A DNA stretch of 64,000 bases from Candidatus Didemnitutus sp. (GTDB lineage: Bacteria > Verrucomicrobiota > Verrucomicrobiia > Opitutales > Opitutaceae). The notes beneath the pieces are model-generated. The model was given only the letters and a program-made list of their open reading frames with translations, was not told where the DNA came from and searched no databases. The stretch's first letter is position 1, and every line of letters starts with the position of its first letter. Positions 21,713-29,326 of this stretch are shown here, in pieces. Made by a program: the position numbers and the translations under genes. Where the stretch lies: positions 3,534,001 through 3,598,000 of the forward strand of contig JAHCAY010000001.1 of NCBI GenBank assembly GCA_019634575.1. Direction: 5' to 3'.

Positions 21713-23107
21713 ATGAATGTGCGCCCTGTCACCCCGCTCGGAATCGCGCGGGAGTTCAAACTCAACGAAATGTTCTTCTCCACGACCGACGCCCGCGGCG
21801 TCATCGTGAACGGGAACGAGGTTTTCACGCGCGTCAGCGGCTTCACGACGGAGGAGCTGGTCGGCCATGCGCACAACATCATCCGCCATCCGCACATGCC
21901 GCGGGCGGCGTTCCAGCTCGTCTGGGAAAATCTCAAGGCCGGGCGCTCGTTCGCCGGCTACGTGAAGAACATGGCCAAGGACGGTGCCTACTACTGGGTG
22001 TTCGCCGTCATCGTGCCGATCAGCGGCGGCCGGTTTCTCTCCATCCGCTTCAAACCGACGAGCCCCACCTTCGCGGTCGTCGAGCGACTCTACGAGAAAC
22101 TCGCGCGCACCGAGAGCGTCGCCATCGCCGGCGGCGCCGCGCCGAAGGAGGCGATGGAAAAAAGCCGCGCCCAGCTCGGGGAGGAGCTCCGGGCGCTCGG
22201 CTTCGCCAGCTACGATCTCTTTTCCCACGTCGCCCTCAACGCCGAGCTGTGCGAGCGCGATTCCCGTCTCGAAGCCGCCAAGCTCGGGCTCTTCCCCTCG
22301 GCGATCCACGGCCAGGGCATCTCCGCCAGCGTGGCGCAGCTCTACGACGACGGCCTGCGCGTCTACCGGCAGGTCACCGAGGTCTTCGCGGAACTGCACC
22401 GCTTCATCCGCTTTCACGAGCAGTTGCAGAACGCCGGCCGCTCGGTCCTCGGCGTCGCGGACGATTTCCGCATGCACGCGCTGAACGTGAACATCACGGC
22501 GCAGCGGCACGGACTCGAGGGTCGCACCGTCGGCGTGGTTGCGACGTTCCTCGATCATTACGCGCAGGAACTCGGGCGCGGCACCCACGAGCTGCGCAGC
22601 CACGTCACGCGCACCTCCGCCGCCACGGAGAGCATCAACGCCGACATCGCCATCGCACGCCTCCAGATGGAAATGATCCTCGCCTACCAGGCCGAGCTCG
22701 CGCTCGGCACCGGCGCGGCGAAGGACAAGAGCAGCATGCTCATCGACCTCGAGGAGGCGTTCGTCGACCGCACCCGCGCCGCCGCGCGCTCCATTACGGA
22801 ACTCCAGACGGAGTCCGCGCTGCTCGCCGAGTCGCGCGAGCAGTTGAGCAAGGTCGCCATGAGCATCCAGATGGCGCAGGTTCGCGGTCTCACCGAGGCG
22901 GCCCGTATCGCCGAAGCGGAAAACCTGCGGACGATGTTCGCCGATTTCCGCCACAAGATCGACGAGACCAACAAGGAACTCGTCGCCCTCGACGACGCGC
23001 TGAACTACCTCGGCATGCTCACCGCCCAGACGCCGCGGCAAATCATGGCCGTCGGCCTCGCTGCCGAGAACATCCAGGAACGCGTCCGCGCGCTCGCCGC
23101 CGCCTGA
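21713..23107 (+). CDS. soluble Aer-like PAS protein with degenerate chemoreceptor signalling domain
   Basis: A 464-residue protein without TM segments. Residues ~15-130 match the PAS domain of the redox receptor Aer very closely: FSTTDARGVIVNGNEVFTRV, then HNIIRHPHMPRAAF and VKNMAKDGAYYWVFAVI; in Aer this domain binds FAD. The rest (150-464) is helical. Where an MCP hairpin tip should be, the text reads FRMHALNVNITAQRHGLEGR followed by TVGVVATFL, which lines up with [24 protein letters not shown] but lacks most invariant residues. It may therefore not control CheA in the standard way. It lies 94 nt after the hybrid kinase and could share its signalling pathway. Confidence 0.8.
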   Translation: MNVRPVTPLGIAREFKLNEMFFSTTDARGVIVNGNEVFTRVSGFTTEELVGHAHNIIRHPHMPRAAFQLVWENLKAGRSFAGYVKNMAKDGAYYWVFAVIVPISGGRFLSIRFKPTSPTFAVVERLYEKLARTESVAIAGGAAPKEAMEKSRAQLGEELRALGFASYDLFSHVALNAELCERDSRLEAAKLGLFPSAIHGQGISASVAQLYDDGLRVYRQVTEVFAELHRFIRFHEQLQNAGRSVLGVADDFRMHALNVNITAQRHGLEGRTVGVVATFLDHYAQELGRGTHELRSHVTRTSAATESINADIAIARLQMEMILAYQAELALGTGAAKDKSSMLIDLEEAFVDRTRAAARSITELQTESALLAESREQLSKVAMSIQMAQVRGLTEAARIAEAENLRTMFADFRHKIDETNKELVALDDALNYLGMLTAQTPRQIMAVGLAAENIQERVRALAAA

Positions 23108-23156
23108 TCGTCGCTCGGGGTTTGCCAACCGCGGGAACTTGCGCCGTGCTGCGCGC

Positions 23157-24824
23157 ATGTTCCGCCTGCCCCTGGCCGTCCTCGCCCTCGTCGCGATCGC
23201 CGGTGCCCAACCGGTCGACCTGCTCATCGTCCGCGGCAATCTCTACACGCTCGATCCCGCGCAGCCCCGCGCCACCGCACTGGCCGTCCGCGACGGCCGC
23301 ATCGTCTTTGTCGGCGACGACGCGGGCGCCGACAAATTCCGCGCCGCGGCCCGGCGCGTGCTCGATCTCCATGGCGCCACCGCCGTCCCGGGCCTGAACG
23401 ACGCGCATCTCCATCTCGCCGGCATCGGCGAGCGCGAGCTCTCCTTCAATCTCGAGGGCACTACCGGCATCCCCGACCTCCAGCGCCGCCTCGCCGAACG
23501 CGTCGCCGCCACCGAGGCGAAACACTGGATCGTCGGACGCGGCTGGATCGAGACGCACTGGCAACCCGCGGCCTTTCCCACGCGCCAGCAACTCGACGCG
23601 GTTTCGCCCGCTCACCCGGTCGTGCTCGAGCGCGCGGACGGTCACGCCGTCGTCGCGAACTCCGTCGCGCTGCGGCTTGCCGGCGTCACGCGCGACACGC
23701 CCAATCCGTCCGGCGGCGAGATCCTTCGCGACGCCGCGGACGAGCCCACCGGCATGCTCGTCGATCGCGCCATGGCGCTCGTCCTGCGCCTCGTGCCGCC
23801 CGCGACACCCGCCGAGGTGGAGCGCCAGCTGGTCGTCGGCGCCGAGCGCGAGGCACGCCTCGGCTGGACCGGCATTCAGATCGCCGGCAACAGCTACGCG
23901 GAATCGGAGATCGTGCGCAGGCTGGTCGCCGAAGGCCGGATCAAGTTGCGCGTCTACGACGCCGTCAGCGGCGCCGACGGCAGCGGGGAAAAACTCCTCG
24001 CGGCCGGCCCGGTGCTCGCCGAAAGCGCCGGCCGCTTCACGCGGCGCGGCGTGAAACTCTACATCGACGGCGCACTCGGCTCGCGCGGCGCGGCACTGCT
24101 CGCGCCCTATGCGGATTCCCCGCATTCGAGCGGATTGCTCATGCAGGAGGAGGCGAAGCTGATGCCGTTGCTCCAGGCGGCGCTGCGCCGTGGCATCCAA
24201 ATCGAGACGCACGCCATCGGCGACCGCGGCAATCGCACCATGCTCGATTGGTATGAAAAAGCCTTCGCGGCCGTGCCGATGGCCGAGCGCGCGGTCAAGG
24301 AGCCGCGCTGGCGCATCGAGCACGCGCAGATCATCGCGCCGGCGGACCTGCCGCGCTTCGCGTCGCTGGGCGTCATCGCGTCGATGCAGCCGTCCCATGC
24401 CATCGGCGATTTCTATTTTGCGCCGAAGCGACTCGGGCGCGAGCGGCTCGCCGGAGCTTATGCCTGGCAGTCGCTGCTCCGGAGCGGTGCGCACTTCGCG
24501 GCTGGGTCCGACGCGCCCGTCGAGCGCGGCGAGCCGATGATCGAATTCTACGCCGCCGTGGCGCGGCGCTCGCTGGATGGCTTCGCCGATGCGGACTGGC
24601 ATCTCGAGGAGCGGCTCACGCGCGAGCAGGCGCTGCACGCGCTGACGCTCGGCGCGGCCTACGCCGCGTTCGAAGAGGAGGAGCGCGGCAGCCTCGCCGT
24701 CGGCAAGTGGGCGGACCTCACCGTGCTCTCCGCCGACATCATGCGGATCCCCGAGCCGGAGATCCTGAAGACGCGCTGCGTGCACACGATCGTTGGCGGC
24801 GAGATCGTCTACTCCGCGCCGTGA
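23157..24824 (+). CDS. secreted YtcJ-like amidohydrolase
   Basis: A 555-residue protein starting at ATG 23157 with a short signal peptide (MFRLPLAVLALVAIAGA). It belongs to the YtcJ/amidohydrolase-3 branch of the metal-dependent hydrolases: N-terminal strand VDLLIVRGNLYTLDP, metal motif GLNDAHLHL, second metal histidines in ETHAIGDRGNR and RIEHAQ, and the catalytic aspartate in AAGSDAPVE. It ends with the small beta domain GSLAVGKWADLTVLSADI. The family hydrolyses amides or imides of varied substrates, and specificity cannot be predicted. It follows the Aer-like gene by 49 nt. Confidence is high for the family, low for the substrate. Confidence 0.88.
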   Translation: MFRLPLAVLALVAIAGAQPVDLLIVRGNLYTLDPAQPRATALAVRDGRIVFVGDDAGADKFRAAARRVLDLHGATAVPGLNDAHLHLAGIGERELSFNLEGTTGIPDLQRRLAERVAATEAKHWIVGRGWIETHWQPAAFPTRQQLDAVSPAHPVVLERADGHAVVANSVALRLAGVTRDTPNPSGGEILRDAADEPTGMLVDRAMALVLRLVPPATPAEVERQLVVGAEREARLGWTGIQIAGNSYAESEIVRRLVAEGRIKLRVYDAVSGADGSGEKLLAAGPVLAESAGRFTRRGVKLYIDGALGSRGAALLAPYADSPHSSGLLMQEEAKLMPLLQAALRRGIQIETHAIGDRGNRTMLDWYEKAFAAVPMAERAVKEPRWRIEHAQIIAPADLPRFASLGVIASMQPSHAIGDFYFAPKRLGRERLAGAYAWQSLLRSGAHFAAGSDAPVERGEPMIEFYAAVARRSLDGFADADWHLEERLTREQALHALTLGAAYAAFEEEERGSLAVGKWADLTVLSADIMRIPEPEILKTRCVHTIVGGEIVYSAP

Positions 24825-24927
24825 TTTTCGCGCCGGGCTCTTGCCGCTTCATGGAGACATGGGCGCGGCGGTGGGCGCGGTCGGACTCGCGTTGACGCGC
24901 CGGCGCTCCGCTTCGTAGGTTCGGCGC

Positions 24928-25659
24928 GTGCCAGACGCGCGCGCACAGGAGTCCACGCCCGACGGGTTCGATTCGACGAACTGGAGCCTGATCGTCTCGG
25001 CGCAGCGCAACACCGACCAAGGCGCCGCGCTCAACCTGCTGTGCCAACGCTACTGGCGACCGATCTACGTCTTCGCGCGCCGCGAAGGACTGGCGGCGCA
25101 CGATGCCGAGGATGCCACGCAGGAATTCTTCGCGCACATCCTGGAGCGGGCGTGGCTGGATCGCGCGGATGTCGCGCGCGGCAGCTTCCGCGGTTTCCTG
25201 CGCACATTGCTCCGGCATTTCCTCGCCAATCGCCGCCGGGTCGCGGCGGCGGCGAAACGCGGCGGCGGCCCCGTGCGCCTCGCCGAGCTCGCGGCCGATC
25301 GCGACGAGCTGGAGCAAGTCGCCGCCACCGATCTCGATCCGGCGCTCGCCTACGACCGCATGTGGGCGCTGTCGGTGCGCCGGCTGGCGCTGGAGCGGCT
25401 CGGCGCGGAGCAATCCGACGCGGCGCACGCGCGCCGGTTCGCCGCGCTGCGTCCGTTCCTCGTGCGCGCGCCGGCGTCCGAGGACTACGACCGGCTCGCG
25501 GCCGAGCTCGGACAGACGCGCAACCAACTCTCCGTGGCGCTCCACCGGCTGTCGCGCCGCTACACGGAGCTGATCCGCGCGGAAGTCCGGAGCACGCTGG
25601 CGAACCCCGCCGACGTGGACACGGAGCTGCGGCAACTGGTCGACGTCCTGCGCCGATGA
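24928..25659 (+). CDS. ECF-like RNA polymerase sigma factor
   Basis: A 243-residue protein from GTG 24928. Region 2 is visible as WSLIVSAQRNTDQGAALNLL, then CQRYWRPIYVFARREGL and AEDATQEFFAHILERA, the typical ECF core-binding segment. Region 4 is weaker (EDYDRLAAELGQTRNQLSVA, LHRLSRRYTELIRAEV). It overlaps the kinase gene that follows by an ATGA (25656-25659), so the two are translationally coupled. ECF factors of this type in Planctomycetes and Verrucomicrobia are typically next to a Ser/Thr kinase and probably respond to it rather than to an anti-sigma factor. Confidence 0.9.
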   Translation: MPDARAQESTPDGFDSTNWSLIVSAQRNTDQGAALNLLCQRYWRPIYVFARREGLAAHDAEDATQEFFAHILERAWLDRADVARGSFRGFLRTLLRHFLANRRRVAAAAKRGGGPVRLAELAADRDELEQVAATDLDPALAYDRMWALSVRRLALERLGAEQSDAAHARRFAALRPFLVRAPASEDYDRLAAELGQTRNQLSVALHRLSRRYTELIRAEVRSTLANPADVDTELRQLVDVLRR

Positions 25660-28217
25660 GATGCGTGTTGTGCGGCGGCGAATTCTCCACGGCCTCGGCG
25701 GATGAGGTTTGCGCGGCCTGCGCGCTGACTCGGGCGCTGAGCCCAACGACCGAGGAGCCGCGCGATGCGCTCGCCGGCTACGAACGCCTGCGGGAACTCG
25801 GGCGCGGGGCGATGGGCGTCGTGTGGCTGGCGCGCGAGCGCGCGCTGGACCGCCTCGTCGCGCTCAAGGTGATTTCGCTCTCCGGCGATCCGCTGGCGGC
25901 GGAGCGGCTGCTCCGCGAAGGCAAGGTCGCCGCGAGCTTGCAGCATCCGCACATCGTCGCGGTGCACGCGCTCGGCGGCGAAGGCGCGACGACGTTCCTC
26001 GCGATGGATTTCGTGGCCGGCGGAAATCTCGCGGAAAAACTCGCCCGGCAACCGCTCGCGCCCCGCGCGGCGGCGATGCTCGTGGTCCAGCTCGCGGACG
26101 CCGTCGCGCACGCGCACGCCGCCGGCGTCCTGCATCGCGACCTGAAGCCTTCGAACGTCCTCCTCACTCCGACCGGCGAGCCGAAGCTCGCGGACTTCGG
26201 GCTGGCGGGCCCGTCGCAGGGGCGCGGCGATCTCACCCGCACGTTGCAGGTGGCGGGCACGCCGGCCTTCCTCGCGCCGGAGCTCCTGAGCGACGCCGCG
26301 GCGACCCCGCTCGCGGACGTCTACGGTTTGGGCGCGTTGCTCTATGTGTGTCTGACCGGGCGCGCGCCGTTCGTGGCGGAATCGACGGCGGCCGTGCTGC
26401 ACCTCGTGGCCACGGCGGAGCCCGTGTCGCCGCGCGTGTTGCAGCCGGGCGCGCCGCGCGATCTGGAGACGATCTGCCTGAAATGCCTGAGCAAGCGGCC
26501 GGCGGAACGCTACGCGGGCGCGGCGGAGCTGCGCGACGACCTGCGGCGTTTTCTGCGCGGCGAGACCATCGCGGCGCGTCCGCTGGGGCCGCTCGCGCGC
26601 GGCGCGCGCTGGTGCCGGCGCCGGCCGGCGGTGGCGATCTCCGCGGGGCTGGCGGCGACGTTGCTGCTGACGCTCGCGATCGGCGGTCCGCTGGTGGCGG
26701 TGCGGATCGAGCGGGAGCGGCATGCGGCGAGCGAGGCGGCGGCCACGGCGCGCGCGGTGAGCGAGTTTCTGCAAAACGACCTGCTGGCCCAGGCGTCGCC
26801 CGCGCGGCAACCCGATCGCGATCTGAAACTCCGCACGGTGCTCGATCGCGCGGGGCGCGCCATCGAGGGCCGCTTTGCGGCGGAGCCGGAGATCGAGGCG
26901 GCGTTGCGCACGACGCTCGGCGAGACGTATTCCTCCCTCGGCGATTTCGAGACGGCGCGGCGCGAGTTGCTGCGTGCGCGCCGGTTGCGGGCGGCGGCCC
27001 CGGCCGGCGCGCCGGAGGCGGTGCTCGCGCTCGACGCGAAGCTGGTTCCCGTGCTGGTCGGGCTCGGGCGTTATCCGGAGGCCGCGGCGTTGGCGCGCGT
27101 GACGTGGGAGCGGCAGAGCCGGGTGCTCGGCCCCGAGGCGCCGGCGACGTTGAACACGTGGAGCCTCTACGGCGACGCGTTGCGCAATGCCGGGCGGTGG
27201 CCGGAAGCCAAGGAAACGCTGCGGCAAGCGCTCGAAACGCGGCGGCGACTGGGTCGCCCGCTCGACCGCGAAGCGCTGCTCACGATGAACAACTATGCCA
27301 GCGCGCTGACGGAGACCGGCGAGCTGGCGGCGGCAGAGCGTTTGTTCAAGGAGAGCCTGGAGCTGCATCGCCGGCACCTCGGCGAGGATTTTCCCGAGAC
27401 GCTGCGAGTGATGAACGACCTCACGATCGTGCTGTCGCGCGAGGGCAAGCTGACGGAGGCGGAAGCGCTGGGACAGCAGGCGCTGGCGGCCGACGTGCGG
27501 GTGCTCGGGCCGGAGCATCCGGGCGTGCTGTTGATCCTGAACAGCCTGGCGTCGATCGCGCGCGATCGCGGTCGGCTCGACGAGGCGGCGGCCTACCTGG
27601 GGCGCGTGCTGGAGATCCGGCGACGGGTGTTCGGGGAGAAACACTCCGACACGCTCGTGGTGCTCACGAACCTCGCGATCATCCTGCGCGATCAAGGCCG
27701 GCTGGACGAGGCGGCGGCGAGCGCGCGCGAATTGGTGGCGACCCGCGAGGAGGTTTCCGGGCCGGAGCATCCGTTCACGCTGAGCGCGATGTTCGCGCTC
27801 GCGAGCATCGAGAAACGCCAGGGCGAACACGCGGCCGCCGAGCTGCGGTTCCGCCGCCTGACGGCCGCGCGGGCGCGCGTGCTGGGCGAGTCGCACCCGG
27901 ACACGTTGTGGGCCCGCGCGGAATGGGGCGACGTGCTCCTGCTGGCCGGCCGATCGAGCGAGGCGGAAGCCGAATTGCGGCGGGCGCTGGCGCTGGCCGA
28001 GCGGACCGAGTGGGACGAGTGGCGCCGCGCGATCGTGCGGTCGCGCTTGGGCGGCGCGCTGTGCGCGCAGGGCCGATGGGCGGAAGCGGAGGCGTTGCTC
28101 GCGGCCGGAGTCGAGGGATTGGCGGCGAACGAGGGCAAGATGCCGAAATTTCTTTTGCCGGAATTGCCGTTGGCGCGCGAACGGCTGGCGCGCTGGCAAG
28201 CGGCGGCGAAAAAATAG
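25656..28217 (+). CDS. zinc-ribbon Ser/Thr protein kinase with TM segment and TPR tail
   Basis: An 853-residue protein from ATG 25656. Residues 3-25 carry CVLCGG..VCAAC, a zinc-ribbon-like CxxC pair. The Hanks-type kinase domain (~42-300) has the glycine loop LGRGAMGVVWLA, the ATP lysine in VALKVI, the catalytic HRDLKPSNVLL and the ADFGL metal motif. A TM segment is at ~324-347 (AISAGLAATLLLTLAIG). The C-terminal ~450 residues are kinesin-light-chain-like TPRs with repeated GPEHP..L-LNSLA signatures, exposed on the other side of the membrane if topology is simple. Coupled to the upstream sigma factor, it is probably its activator or target regulator. Confidence 0.92.
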   Translation: MRCVLCGGEFSTASADEVCAACALTRALSPTTEEPRDALAGYERLRELGRGAMGVVWLARERALDRLVALKVISLSGDPLAAERLLREGKVAASLQHPHIVAVHALGGEGATTFLAMDFVAGGNLAEKLARQPLAPRAAAMLVVQLADAVAHAHAAGVLHRDLKPSNVLLTPTGEPKLADFGLAGPSQGRGDLTRTLQVAGTPAFLAPELLSDAAATPLADVYGLGALLYVCLTGRAPFVAESTAAVLHLVATAEPVSPRVLQPGAPRDLETICLKCLSKRPAERYAGAAELRDDLRRFLRGETIAARPLGPLARGARWCRRRPAVAISAGLAATLLLTLAIGGPLVAVRIERERHAASEAAATARAVSEFLQNDLLAQASPARQPDRDLKLRTVLDRAGRAIEGRFAAEPEIEAALRTTLGETYSSLGDFETARRELLRARRLRAAAPAGAPEAVLALDAKLVPVLVGLGRYPEAAALARVTWERQSRVLGPEAPATLNTWSLYGDALRNAGRWPEAKETLRQALETRRRLGRPLDREALLTMNNYASALTETGELAAAERLFKESLELHRRHLGEDFPETLRVMNDLTIVLSREGKLTEAEALGQQALAADVRVLGPEHPGVLLILNSLASIARDRGRLDEAAAYLGRVLEIRRRVFGEKHSDTLVVLTNLAIILRDQGRLDEAAASARELVATREEVSGPEHPFTLSAMFALASIEKRQGEHAAAELRFRRLTAARARVLGESHPDTLWARAEWGDVLLLAGRSSEAEAELRRALALAERTEWDEWRRAIVRSRLGGALCAQGRWAEAEALLAAGVEGLAANEGKMPKFLLPELPLARERLARWQAAAKK

Positions 28218-28236
28218 CGGCGCCGCGCGGATTTTC

Positions 28237-28261
28237 GGTAAGGGGGCGCGGAAACCTTACC
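28237..28261. other. small stem-loop upstream of the PEP-CTERM gene
   Basis: GGTAAGG (28237-28243) and CCTTACC (28255-28261) are perfect inverted repeats in the 91-nt gap between the kinase stop and the PEP-CTERM gene. It may be a 5'-UTR structure or a weak terminator; there is no T tract. Confidence 0.4.
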
Positions 28262-28308
28262 ATTACGGGTGGCGACGTGCGCCTTTCCGGTGCGCGCGCC
28301 CGTATCCC

Positions 28309-29172
28309 ATGCGCATCCCCCTCCTTGCCGCCACCGCCTTCCTCGCGACGCTGACCGCGTCGGCCCAGGTTTCGAGCTACCTCGTCGAGAAGCGCACCTA
28401 CACCGAGCAGACGCAGCAGGATACCGCGCCGACGCTGAAGGGAGTCTACGAGGCGCGCTTCGCCGTCTTCGGCAGCAATCTCGCGGGACTCACGCCGGTG
28501 CGGATCACGACGCTGCCCGTCGGCAGCCTCGCCGCCGCGCCGGTCAACGCGAGCTACACGAACCCGAATTGGGAGACGATCTATTCGACCAACAGCAAGG
28601 CGACGCTCGACCAGCAGTTCGCCAACGGCGCCTACGCGTTGCAGGTCGGCGGCGCGACGCCCTCGATCAATCTCGGCGCGGGCGGGAGCTTCACCGACAA
28701 ATATCCGGACGTGCTCCCGCTGCTGACGGGCGGCACGTGGAGTGGCGGCGCGCTGTTGATCGACCCGACGCTCACGAGCTACACCTTCAATTTCAACGGC
28801 GACCAGGTCGCCGCCTACACGAGCGGCGGCCGCATCTCCGTCACGCTGATGTCGCCGACGGCGCAGCACGCCGAGTCGATCTACAGCACGACGTTCGGCG
28901 TCACGCAGTCCGCGCTGAACAGCTACACGATCAATCCCACGCTGACGGGCATGATCGGCGGGCAAACCTACACGCTCGAACTCGAGTATTCGCTCTACAC
29001 GGGCCAGGGGCTCGTCGGCGGCACGGTGCCGAAGGCCGGCGCGTTCACCTACATCTCGCAAATCCAGGTCACGGCCGTGCCCGAACCGAGCACCTGCGCG
29101 GTCGCGGCCGGCTTCATTGCGTTGCTCGGTGCGATCGTCTGGCGCAAGCGCCGCGCGCTCGGTGCCTGTTAG
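28309..29172 (+). CDS. PEP-CTERM sorted exoprotein
   Basis: A 287-residue protein with signal peptide MRIPLLAATAFLATLTASA. The C-terminus is a textbook PEP-CTERM sorting tag: VPEPSTCAVAAGFIALLGAI followed by WRKRR. Such tags are recognised by exosortase, which cleaves near PEP and exports the body to the cell surface or matrix, usually together with exopolysaccharide. The body is Ser/Thr/Gly-rich beta sequence without a catalytic domain I recognise. No exosortase gene is in the window. A long imperfect palindrome begins at its stop codon. Confidence 0.88.
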   Translation: MRIPLLAATAFLATLTASAQVSSYLVEKRTYTEQTQQDTAPTLKGVYEARFAVFGSNLAGLTPVRITTLPVGSLAAAPVNASYTNPNWETIYSTNSKATLDQQFANGAYALQVGGATPSINLGAGGSFTDKYPDVLPLLTGGTWSGGALLIDPTLTSYTFNFNGDQVAAYTSGGRISVTLMSPTAQHAESIYSTTFGVTQSALNSYTINPTLTGMIGGQTYTLELEYSLYTGQGLVGGTVPKAGAFTYISQIQVTAVPEPSTCAVAAGFIALLGAIVWRKRRALGAC

Positions 29173-29276
29173 GACGCATCTTCAAATTGTCTTTGCGAGG
29201 AGTCTCGACGGGCGGGCCGTTCACCACGGCTCGCCCTGCGGGCATCGCGACGAAAAGGCATTTTGAAGACGCGCCT
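29171..29276. repeat. 106-nt imperfect palindrome
   Basis: Two ~48-nt arms around the loop TTCACCACGG are inverted copies of each other. The outer parts are best conserved: AGGACGCATCTTCAAATTG on the left and CATTTTGAAGACGCGCCT on the right. The arms also pair near the loop (GGCGGGCCG/CGGCTCGCC). It fills most of the space between the PEP-CTERM gene and the convergent histidine kinase gene. It could be a large bidirectional terminator or a REP/MITE-like mobile palindrome; the low-GC outer arms suggest the latter. Confidence 0.6.
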
Positions 29277-29326
29277 TAACGCGCGAGGGAACGGCGACCC
29301 GCGCGAAAGCATCGACCGAGCGCAGG

